64,000 nt of DNA, taken from Ehretia macrophylla (lineage: Eukaryota; Streptophyta; Magnoliopsida; Boraginales; Ehretiaceae). Both the position numbers and the translations under genes were made by a program. The notes under the pieces were generated by a model, which was given only the letters and a program-made list of their open reading frames with translations, searched no databases and was not told the DNA's origin. Of the stretch, positions 1 to 9,399 are shown piece after piece. Location of the stretch: NCBI GenBank assembly GCA_037974665.1, contig CM075773.1, forward strand, positions 29,977,853 through 30,041,852. The letters are read 5' to 3'. Every line of letters begins with the position of its first letter. The stretch's first letter is position 1.

Positions 1-1761
1 CATGTATTTATAGCTTTGTAACATTTTCTGCGGTTAAATGTTGTGATTGCAAATTAAATTGTGAAATGAATAGTATTTTATGAATAGTAAAACCTTGAAA
101 CGTTGAAATTGCGCTGTTATGCTTTCTGTTGATGTAGAAATGTGCTAGGTATGCTAGAATGCTAAAATGTGTGGTTTGTTTGGGTTGCGTAGTGGAAAAA
201 ACGAGAATTAAGCCTTTGGGAAAGTTGGGGTCGTTTTGGTCGACTTTTGCGTTTTCTCGTTTTGCGTGTTGGCATTGCTTCGGGAGGCCATGGAAGCACT
301 TTTGGTGCGATTATGGCGTTGGTTGGGTGTTTGGTTGGTATAGTTGTAGTTCAAACGAGAAAGGGGGAAATCGGGGCTTTGCGCGAGTTCTAGGGTAAAG
401 TAAGGTTTCGGGGTCTTTAGACGTGCCTTATGGTGACCTAGGAGGGTTGGCGAAGTCGGTTTCCAGAACTCTTGGCTCGTTTGGAAATGGTAGCATTTTG
501 ATAGTTGGGGCCGATTTGTGTTTTTGTGTGTTTTCTTGTCTTTATGCTTATAGAATGTTTAGAATTACTTGGAATACTTGTTTGAGTTGTTTTGGATTGA
601 ATTACTTATCAAATTGCTGCTATTGCGTGCGAGAGTAACCTACTTTGTTATTCTTTCACGTGTGGCTTTATCACTTGTTTATCGCCTTGTATCGAGTCTT
701 GCATTGCATAGTGTCTCGCGCGTGAGTGATGGGCCTCTCTGGGTAGCCTTGGGTTGCCAGTGTTGGTTGCTCTAGCTCCGCTGCTATTCCCTTTCTCGCT
801 TGGGTTGCCTCCCAGGGAGATTTGGGTCGTAGGATTGATGGATACTTCCGGGGTATTCCAAACTGGTGTTATAAGGTGGTTTAGGCCGGCGCGTCATCGT
901 TAAAGTCATCGGAATCGTGATCGGTACATTACTCGCTCGAGTGAACCATAGCCTTCAAAGTGTGGTATAGCTTTGATTGGTTGTGTTAATGCTTTCTTTA
1001 GTTGTTTAATTGTATTGTTGTTTATATTGAATGCCTTTTATTGATTGTATTGCTTAACTGTACCTATTTGCATTGCACGATCTTCTTTCTCTCCAATTCG
1101 ATATCTGTCTCGCCCTCACTGAGTATACGTGTTGTGTATACTCACTCCTCACCACCACATTTCAGGAAATGCCCTGTTAGCTGGAAAGTTCGTGATTTCG
1201 TGAAAGTCCGTGCTTGAAGAGTTGTCTTGAGTGCCTATGTAACTTGAGTTGTCAAAGTTGTCAAGTTGTATGCTTTTATGTTGTATGTAATTATTGTTAA
1301 AAGAAATGTAATGTAAATCTAGCTATGTAGTTGGAATGGTTTGATAAGTTAGATTATGTATATAGTTAATGTAGCTTAACTTCAATGCATGGCTGTATTG
1401 TCCAAAGGAGAAGAATTAGAATGGCATGATAGTTTATTTTATGCAGTAGCTTTGTATGGTTTAATTGCCTAAATTGAATGTACTTGTCAAAATGAAAAGA
1501 TAGGTTAGTTTTTAAATTGGAAATGTATGTATACTTGCTGAGTTTAAATTGTTGAGAACCGAGGCTCGGATGGCCTTGAGGAAGTTTTGTATGGTTGGAC
1601 ACGGTGGTGGTCCATTTATATGCTATTACAGGTTTTGCATTTCGCCTATAAACAGGGGAGACTCCGTCCGTTTTCCCTGAAAATTTTGCCCGGGTTTGGT
1701 TTGGGTTGTGATTAGTTTGATTGATAGAACTCCCGGTCTCGAGAGGGATCGGGGTGTCACA
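1..1761 (+). mobile_element. Partial LTR of a Tekay/Del-like Ty3/gypsy element, right-hand end (solo LTR or 3' LTR)
   Basis: No coding capacity is visible. The stretch shares its order of landmarks with the LTRs further right: a GCATTGCATA box near 700, TCGCTTGGG near 797, the block GGGTCGTAGGAT near 826, and CCTCACTGAGT followed by ACTCACTCC and a TTTCAG box at 1112-1166. It ends in GGGGTGTCACA directly against satellite sequence, so the right LTR terminus is at about 1761; 1759 is the alternative. Apart from the landmarks the sequence is clearly different from the other LTRs here, so I treat it as a related but separate family. The left end lies outside the window, so its target duplication cannot be checked and I cannot tell a solo LTR from the 3' LTR of a complete element. 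The open frames in it are short and lack known domains. Confidence 0.75.
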
Positions 1762-3245
1762 CTGTGCGCCGCGTAACTCCTTACGGATCAAAAGTTATGG
1801 GCATCGGAGCGACGGAGACCTGGTCACAAACCCTACGTCCTCGGTTCGCGGGCCCGGCCTCTACGTGAAGCGAAGTTGTCTTGCCCAAGGTGTCGTGTTA
1901 TTCGGGAATAGAAATATGATGGATTATGTTGTCGTCCTTTTCGCGGCTCACAACCTACGATCCGGGACTAAAAAATAGCAGAAACGAAGAAAGGTGTCCC
2001 GAAATTGATTAAAACGTTCGATTTTGTGCTCAGAAAATAGGCGCAGCTTAGCAGGCTTGGTGCCCACATCGTACAGCTCTCGGAGAGCTTTCCAACAGTG
2101 TGCTATGCACCGTATAACTCCTTATGGATCCAAAGTTATGGGCACTGGAGCGACTGATACCTGGTTACAAGCCCCGTGCCCTTTGTTTGCGGGCCCAGCC
2201 TCTATGTTAAGTGAAGTTGTCTTGCCCAATGTGCCGTGTGATTCAGTAATAGAAATGTGATGGATTAGGTTGTCATCCTTTTCGCAGCTAACGACGTACG
2301 ATTCGGGACAGAAAAACAGCGCAAAAGAAGAAAAGTATCCCGACCCTGATGATAACATTTGATTTTGGACTCCGAAAATAGTGGCAGCTGAGCAGGCTAG
2401 GTGCCCCCATCGTAGAGCTCTTAAAGAGCTTTCCAACGGTATGCTGTGCGCCACATAACTCCTTACGGATCAAAAGTTATGGTCACCGGAGCGACGGATA
2501 CCTGGTAACAAGCCCCACGCCTTCTTTTTGCGGGCCTAGCCTCTACGTGAAGTGAAGTTGTCTTACCCAAGGTGCCGTGGAATTCGGTATTCGAAATGTG
2601 ATGGATTAAGTTGTCGTCCTTCTCGCGGCTCACGTCGTACGATCTGGAACAGAAAAACAGCGCAAAAGAAGAAAAGTATCCCGAACCTGATGAAAACGTT
2701 CAATTTTGGACTCCAAAATAGTTGCAACAGAGCAAGCTAGGTGCCCCCATCGTAGAGCTCTCAGAGTGGTTTCCAACTGTATGATGTGTGCCATGTAACT
2801 CCCTACGGATCAAAAGATAAGGGCACCAGAGCAACGGATACCTGGTCACAAGCCCCACGCCCTCTGTTTGCGGGCCCAACCTCTACGTGAAGTGAAGTTG
2901 TCTTGCCCAAGGTGCCATAGGATTCGGTAATAGAAATGTCATGGATTAGGTTGTCGTCCTTTTCGAGGCTCACGACGTACGATCTGGGATGGAAAAATAG
3001 CGCAAAAGAAGAAAAGTGTCCCAAAACTGATGAAAACGTTCGATTTTAGGCTTCGAAAATAGGCTCAGCCGAGCAGTTTTGCTGCCACCATTGTAGAGCT
3101 CTCGGAGAGCTTTCCAACGGTATGCTGTGCGCCGCGTAACTCCTTACAAATCCAAAGCTATAGGCACCAGAGTGACGGATACCTGGTAACAAGCTCCACG
3201 CCCTCTGTTTGCGGGCCTAGCCTCTACATTAAGTGAAGTTGTCTT
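1762..3245. repeat. ~340-bp tandem satellite, block 1 (about 4.4 monomers)
   Basis: Head-to-tail copies of the same monomer that fills most of the window. Anchor words recur every 340-341 bp: AACTCCTTACGGATC, TTATGGGCACCGGAGCGACG, GAAGTTGTCTTGCCC, GATGGATTAGGTTGTCG and GAGCTCTC. The left boundary is the LTR terminus at about 1761 and the right boundary is the insertion point of the solo LTR at 3246. The final bases GTCTT (3241-3245) are repeated at 6809-6813 as the target duplication. No gene is present; the minus-strand open frames are a property of the monomer. Confidence 0.95.
3241..3245. repeat. Target site duplication GTCTT, left copy
   Basis: GTCTT lies immediately before the LTR start TGTGAGG and is repeated immediately after the LTR end GTGACA at 6809-6813. 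In uninterrupted monomers the same place reads GAAGTTGTCTTGCCC, so removing the LTR and one copy restores an intact monomer. Confidence 0.93.
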
Positions 3246-3251
3246 TGTGAG

Positions 3252-3480
3252 GCCCGACCTCGATTTGCGTGCGATACCTCGTTTCATGTGCCCTAATCTT
3301 GATTTGCATGCCTTGACCTAGGTTTAAGAATTGTGTTCGTTTTGTGTGCCGTGCATTGAATTACGTGCATTCATTTAGGGTTGCGTGCATTTACTAGAAA
3401 AATGTGCATTCGTCTCGTTGTTCGTGTCCTACCTCGTAATGCGTGCCGTAGACCTAGGAAAGCATGCCCTCTCGCTAATC
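3252..3480 (+). repeat. Degenerate short tandem repeat at the LTR start (CGTGC/GCACG words)
   Basis: The first 230 bp of the LTR contain a run of degenerate units of roughly 17-25 bp built around CGTGC or TGTGC followed by an A/T-rich part and ACCTAGG- or ACCTCGT-like words. The equivalent arrays in the other LTRs lie at about 12480-12692, 21480-21707 and 26990-27419. The last is clearly longer, so the array varies in copy number between family members. Confidence 0.6.
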
Positions 3481-3930
3481 AAGAAAGCATCTTGCACGAA
3501 ACACTAGGTCATTAATTAATCCTACAAAATGCACTAACTATTATTAAATTACTAATTCAACCCACTAGAAGACAAAATCTCACAAAAAGCTAGACATTCC
3601 TTATTCTTTTTGCACTTTCAACACACAATTAAATAATGCTCAAAAGATGACACAAAATCAGATTTTTTATAGCCTTGGCCGACCACCACATGAGTTTTGT
3701 GCTTGCTTGCTCAATTCAATTTAATTCTAGACAACTTATGACAACTCTATGACACAAATGCATAAAAAATTAGCTCAAAAACCTTTGCAAAAGCTTCCAA
3801 TTCTCGACCAACTACTCCTTGCCCATGCTAGGAATTTCAAAATACATCTTGAAGACACAAAAAAGCTGAAATTTTGCTGCCCAAGGCCGAATATGCTTCA
3901 TCAATTGCAAGGCTTCTATTTTTTTTTCAT

Positions 3931-3992
3931 TTCTCTCATTTTCCTCTCACATTTCTCTCTCTCCCTCTCATTCTTCTCTCTCTCTCTCGGCC
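3931..3992 (+). repeat. CT-rich (GA) microsatellite within the LTR
   Basis: A pyrimidine-rich tract dominated by CTCTCT steps. The same feature, read as GAGAGA on the plus strand, occurs in the minus-strand LTRs at about 11911-11950, 20920-20956 and 26461-26490, always next to a GGCCGAG or GGCCTTGG word. GA/CT tracts are common near plant promoters and could belong to the LTR promoter, but no TATA box or start site can be assigned from sequence alone. Confidence 0.6.
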
Positions 3993-4519
3993 TTGGCTGA
4001 GTTTCTTCCCTTCATAGCTCATCTTCATCATACCATAGTTAATCAAGACAAGCCACAAGCAAAGGAACTCGACCAAGCTAGCTACGATGCAAGAATCACA
4101 CATGCATGCTCCTTGAGTCACCATTTCGGCCTTGGTGAGTTTACTAGCTTCCATTTCTTTTCTTCTTGTTCTAACCACATGCATGTACTAAGAACTTGGC
4201 CACTAAGCTAGGAAAAATAGAGAAAATCGAGTTGGAGTCTCGGCTAAGCAAGGAAGAAGAAGAAATTTGTGCTTCATCAAAGTTTTGTGCATCTTCTTGT
4301 TGATTTGCTAAGGTGAGGGCTAAAACTTCTTGAAAATCCTTCAAAAATCCACATGCATGCTCTTAAATGTATGTCTTTGCTTCTGTACTTGAGTTATATG
4401 TGTGTTCATAAGCTTTTACAACCATGAATGGCAAGATTTTGGCTTGAAGATGATGATAGATGAAATCGGGTTTGGTGACAGCTCTCTGTCTTGTTGTTAT
4501 GAGGTGCGTTTGGTTAGGT

Positions 4520-4935
4520 AAATGATGCTTAAAATGCATGAAAATTGGTAGGTAACTAGTTTTGCCAGTTCTTAACATTTTTCCCAGAAATAGGCCAAAG
4601 CTAATTTTGCATCTAAGGTCATAAAAATGGCAAATCGTTAAAATGTGTCCAAATCTGGAAGTCTGGAAAAATGAAGCAGGTTTTGGCAGATGCACTGACC
4701 TTGTGGAACGAACCAGTTTTGACTTAGTAAATGATGTCCAAAATGCATGAAATTTGGTGTGCTGATATATTTTTCAGTTTTGGACATTTTTGTCAGAAAT
4801 GGACTAAGGCTTAATATGACCCTAAGGACCTCAAAAACGACAATTATCAAAATGTGTGCAAATCTGGACAGTTTTGTGCAATCCCACTGTTTTGGCTATA
4901 ACTATTGATCTCGAACTTCAAATGATGCAAGATTT
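4520..4935 (+). repeat. Diverged ~208-bp tandem duplication inside the solo LTR
   Basis: Two similar copies start at about 4520 and 4728. Both begin AAATGATG and continue with AAATGCATGAAA, a CCAGTT- or TCAGTT-like word, an ACATTTTT-CAGAAAT word and AAAATGTGT-CAAATCTGGA. The solo LTR at 23661-27419 also has both copies (about 25560-25920, minus orientation). The LTRs of the element at 9400-21707 have one. Confidence 0.65.
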
Positions 4936-6113
4936 GTTTCTGATTTTAGTTCACTTCTTAAGATTTAATTTGACATCTTATTCACTGGAATTGGAGATTG
5001 TTTGCTTGTCTTAATGATTGTGAGAAAACAGCCTATTGCAGTGAGGGTTTCATTTAGTTATATGCTTAGAAAATTTGTTGTAACTTCTCTTGTGGTATTA
5101 ATTGCTTGGGATTGTGGCATTGAAATGTTGTGTGGACTGTTTTGAGTACTTGGGGATGTTGAATTAATTGATGCATGGCTTGAGATTGATTTTGAGTTGA
5201 CTTGGGGCTTAATTGCACGGGTAAGCACGAAATGGAAACCCTAGTGACTAGGCGAACTTGCTAAGTGTTGATCCTTTGAATATTGAGTGTAATTATATGT
5301 TTAGTAGGCTTCTCGTAGTTGCCTTATAGCCCTAAATGTGATTTTGATTCGTTGCATGTTGACAAATAGGCCTTTATTGCATCCGAACCACGTAGATTGT
5401 TGTTGCATGTTGAATAACGTTATTATTTGATTACGTGGACGTTGAAATGAGTTATATGACCTGATTTACATGTGTTACATGGCTGCCCGTTTAATGTTCA
5501 TATAACTCCATATGCTTTTCAAGTGAAATTACTTGTCTATTCGTGCCTCGCTTGTTTACTTGTCAATGTGCAATCTTATGACTGTCCGGAGGCAACCTAC
5601 TTTGTTGTCTTCCTAATGTGATATATTAAATGTCATAAATATGCATTGCATACAAGGTTGCAACCTTTCATTCTGGCGTGGTAGCGTTCACGCACACCGG
5701 GTAGCATCAGGCTTGCCGGTGCAACCGTGACTACCATTGTCCAATTTCCTCTCTCGCTTGGGGGCTAGACTTCCTCGGACAGTTGGGTCGTAGGATTTCG
5801 GGGTACATCCGGAGTACACCCACTTGGCGTGTTAAGGGGATGATTTGAAGTCGGCCGCAACAACTGAGAGCAAAAGCTCACCGTATCATTTTCACTATAT
5901 GTATAAGTACTCTCGCTTGGTTCCTAAAGGATCTCGGGGAGGAAAGACTGGTAATTGTGTTCCTTTACTTTATATTATTGTTATGTACTTAATTGTGTTA
6001 TATTCATGCTTGCAAAAGGATTTTCATAAGTTGAACCGAAAAATGAGTTTCAAAACCTATTTCTCGTTCCCCCTCACTGAGTTCATAAGGACTCACCCTC
6101 TTTTATCATCTCA

Positions 6114-6176
6114 GGTGAAGAAGATCAAGAACAGGTACCTGAGGACGATGTGCCTAACGATGATTCCTTGGAGTGA
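6114..6176 (+). other. Conserved 20-codon acidic reading frame after a splice-acceptor-like tract in the LTR
   Basis: A pyrimidine-rich stretch ending in CATCTCAG is followed by GGTGAAGAAGAT and 20 open codons rich in Glu and Asp, closed by TGA. The other three LTR copies of the family keep the same 20-codon length and stop position on their coding strand, at 10005-10067, 18111-18173 and 24293-24355, with mostly conservative differences (Asp/Glu, Ser/Pro). No start codon is in frame within it, so it could only be translated as part of a longer or spliced product. It may simply be a conserved non-coding LTR segment. Confidence 0.4.
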
Positions 6177-6271
6177 TTGCCTGTCCTATGTGCTTTGCGT
6201 GATTATGGCTATTTGTGAACTATGCTACTTGAAGACTATTTCTTTTTATGTTGCTTAATGTGTAATGTAAA

Positions 6272-6296
6272 AGACCCCCGTTGTAATTTGGGGTCT
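6272..6296 (+). other. Stem-loop AGACCCC / GGGGTCT near the LTR 3' end
   Basis: Seven-base complementary arms flank an 11-base loop. The equivalent in the LTR at 17504-21707 (17988-18012) is also perfect. The copy near 9881 has one mismatch and the copy near 24176 keeps five pairs. Its place near the transcript end of the LTR would suit an RNA structure linked to termination or polyadenylation, which is inference. Confidence 0.55.
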
Positions 6297-6808
6297 AATT
6301 TTGGGTTGTACTGATATTAACTAGACAGACACTAGACACTACTATGATCGTTTTGCTATTATTACTGCTAGTATCTATAATAGGATTATGAAGTATTAGG
6401 TAAAGGCTAAGTAAAATGAACCAACCAAATCTTAAGCAGGTACATGTTATTAAGCTATGATCAACAAGTACTTTTGTAACGAGGATTAACAAACAAACGA
6501 GACATAGTATCATGCTAGGTTATTAATCAAACGAGACATCGAGACAACCAGTAGGCATTTTAATTGATGATAAATAGTAATCTTAGTTGGAAATGAATTT
6601 GAGATGGTAAATTTTGAGGCGTTTAGAGAATTAGGTCAAACCAAAGAGCCCAATTACAACCGTTATGCTGCCGGTTTTTCGAAAAATTTTGGAGTTTAGG
6701 CCAAAACATTAAGTGTTAAATCTTCATGAACGGTTAAGTATGAGACGTGACTTGAATGATTAGATTACACCCTAGTCTAACCTTTATAGGCCGGGTTGGG
6801 GCGTGACA

Positions 6809-9399
6809 GTCTTGCCCATGGTGCCGTGGGATTCAGTAATAGAAATGTGATGGATTAGGTTGTCGTCCTTTTCGAGGCTCATGACGTACGATCCGGGACA
6901 GAAAAATAGCACAAAAGAACAAAAGTATCCCGAACCTGATGAAAACGTTCAATTTTGGACTCCGAAATAGCTGCAGTCGAGCAGGCTAGCTGCCCCTATT
7001 GTAGAGCTCTCAGAGAGCTTTCCAACGATATGTTGTGCGCCGCGTAACTCCTTAAGGATCCAAATTTATGGGCACCAGCGCGACAGATACCTAGTCACAA
7101 GTCCCATGCCCTCGGTTTGCGGGCCCAACCTCTACGTGAAGTGAAGTTGTCATGCCCATGGTGCCATGTGATTCGGTAATAGAAATGTGATGGATTAGGT
7201 TATCGTCCTTTTTGCGGCTCACGACGTACGATCCGAGACGGAACAACAGTGTAAAAGAAGAAAAGTGTCCCGAAACTGATTAAAACGATCGATTTTGTGC
7301 TCTGAAAATAGGCACAGCCTAGCAGGCTTGCTGCCTCAATTGTAGAGCTCTTGGAGAGCTTTCCAACGGTATGCTGTACGACGCGTAACTCCTTACGAAT
7401 CAAAAGTTATCGGCATCGGAGCGGCGGATAATGGTCACAAGCCCCACGCCCTCAGTTTGCGGGCGCAGCCGGTACGTGAAATGAAGTTGTCTTGCCCAAG
7501 GTACCGTGTGATTCGGTAATAAAAATGTGATGGATTAGGTTTTCATCCTTCTCACGACTCACGACGTACGATCTGGGATAGAAAAACAGCGCAAAAGAAG
7601 AAAAGTGTCCCGAAACTAATGAAAACGTTCGATTTTGGACTCTGAAAGTAGTGGCAGCCAAGCAAGCTTGGTGCCCCCGTTGTAAAGCTCTCGGAGAGCT
7701 TTCCAACAGTTTGCTGTGCGATTCGTAACTCCTTACGGATCAAAAGTTATAGGCACCGGAGGGATGGATACCTGGTCCCAAGCCCCACGCCCTCTATTTG
7801 CAGTCCCAGCCTCTACATGAAGTGAGTTGTCTTGCCCAAAGTGCCGTGTGATTCGGTAATAAAAATGTGATGGATTAGGTTGTCGTCCTTTTCGCGGCTC
7901 AAGACGTACGATCCGGGACCAAAAAACCGCACAAAAGAAGAAAAGAGTCCCAAAACTTATGAAAAAGTTTGATTTTGGGCTCCGAATATAGCTGCAACCA
8001 AGCAGGCTAGGTGCCTCCAGCGTAAAGCTCTCAGAGTGCTTTCCAATGGTATGCTGTGCGCCACGTAACTCCTTACGGATCAAAAGTTATGGGCACCGGA
8101 GCGACAGATACTTGTCACAAACCCCACGCCCTCGGTTTGCGAGCCCAACCTCTACGTGAAGTGAAGTTTTCTTGCCCAAGGTGCCATGTGAATCTCTAAT
8201 AGAAATGTGATGGATTAGGTTGTTGTCCTTTTCACGACTCATGACGTACAATCCGGTATGGAAAAAAAGCGCAAAAGAAGAAAAGTGTCACAAATGTGAT
8301 GAAAACGTTTGATTTTGTGTTTGAAAACAGGCACAGCAGAGCAGGCTAGGTGCCCCCATTGTATAGCTCTCGGAGTGCTTTCCAATGGTATGCTATGCAC
8401 TGCGTAACGCTTTACGGATCAAAAGTTATAGGCACCGGAGCGACGGATACCTGTTCACAAGTCTCACGCCCTCTGTTTGCAGTCCCAGCATCTACGTGAA
8501 GTGAAGTTGTCTTGCCCAAGGTGCCATGTGAATCGCTAATAGAAAAGTGATGGATTAGGTTGTCGTCGTTTTCGCGGCTCACGACGTACGAACTGGGAAG
8601 AAAAAATATCGCTAAAGAAGGAATGTGTCCCAAAACTGATGAAAATGTTTGATATTGTGCTCCAAAAGTAGTGGCAGCCGAGCAGCCTAGCTGCCCCCAT
8701 TGTAGAGCTCTCAGAGAGCTTTCCAACGGTATGTTGTGCACCGCGTAACTCCTTACAGATCAAAAGTTATGGGCACCGGAGTGACGGATACCTGGTCACA
8801 AGCCCTACGCCCTCGGTTTGCGGGCCGAGCCTCGACGTGAAGTTAAGTTTTCTTGCCCAAGGTGCCGTGTGAATCACTAATAGAAATGTGATGGATAAGG
8901 TTGTCGTCCTTTTTGCGGCTCACGACGTAGATCCTAGACCGAAAAACAGCACAAAAGAAGAAAAGTATCCGAAAACTGATAAGAATGTTCGATTTTGGGC
9001 ATCGAAAACAGGCGCAGCCGAGCAGGCTGGGTACCCCCTTCGTAGAGCTCTCGAAGAGTTTTCCAACTGTATGATGTGCACCGCATAACTCTTTACGGAT
9101 CAAAAGTTATGGGCACCGGAGCAACGAATACCAGGTCACAAGCCCCACGCCCTCTGTTTCTTGCCTAATGTGCCGTGTGATTCGGTAATAGAAATGTGAT
9201 GGATTAGGTTGTCATCATTTTTGCGGCTCATGACGTACGATCCGGGATGAAAAAACATCGCAAAAGAAGAAAACTGTCACAAAATTTATGAAAATATTCA
9301 ATTTTGGGCTCCAAAAATAGGCGCGACTGAGTAAGCAAGTTGCCCTCATCGTAGAGCTCTCATAGAGCTTTCCAAAGGTATGTTGTGCACCGCGTAACT
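6809..9399. repeat. ~340-bp tandem satellite, block 2 (about 7.6 monomers)
   Basis: This continues block 1 in phase after the solo LTR; its first five bases are the right copy of the GTCTT duplication. Monomers match the rest of the array. Around 9160 one monomer lacks about 37 bp between CTCTGTTT and TCTTGCC. The last part (about 8820-9399) carries rare variants such as GGGCCGAGCCTCGACGTG, GATGGATAAGG and CGACTGAG. These recur together at about 39440-39990 and 49650-50190, so this block belongs to the same higher-order repeat system as the long array on the right. It ends at the insertion site of the element at 9400, with TAACT as target duplication. Confidence 0.95.
9395..9399. repeat. Target site duplication TAACT, left copy
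   Basis: TAACT precedes the element end TGTCACGCC and is repeated at 21708-21712, directly after CCTCACA. The intact monomer reads GCGTAACTCCTTACGG at this place. Confidence 0.93.

Larger units (their letters stand above)
3246..6808 (+). mobile_element. Solo LTR, Tekay-like chromovirus family (3,563 bp)
   Basis: It begins TGTGAGGCC and ends GGGGCGTGACA, giving the TG...CA LTR termini, and is flanked by a perfect 5-bp duplication (GTCTT). No internal gag-pol is present, so this is a solo LTR left by recombination between the two LTRs of one element. It is the same family as the LTRs of the element at 9400-21707, with the same termini, the same GCACG-rich start, the same pyrimidine-rich tract and the same blocks GGGTCGTAGGAT (5785) and CCTCACTGAGT (6071). 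It carries a diverged tandem duplication of about 208 bp (about 4520-4935) that the full-length element has only once. It is visibly more diverged from the full-length element's LTRs than those two are from each other. Confidence 0.93.

Noticed and set aside
1366-1791. 141-codon minus-strand open frame across the LTR/satellite junction
   Set aside because: It crosses a transposon boundary and ends in satellite-derived residues, with no domain. Chance frame.
5845-6258. 137-codon plus-strand frame in the solo LTR
   Set aside because: Equivalent frames in sister LTRs differ in sequence and strand and have no domain. It is LTR sequence.
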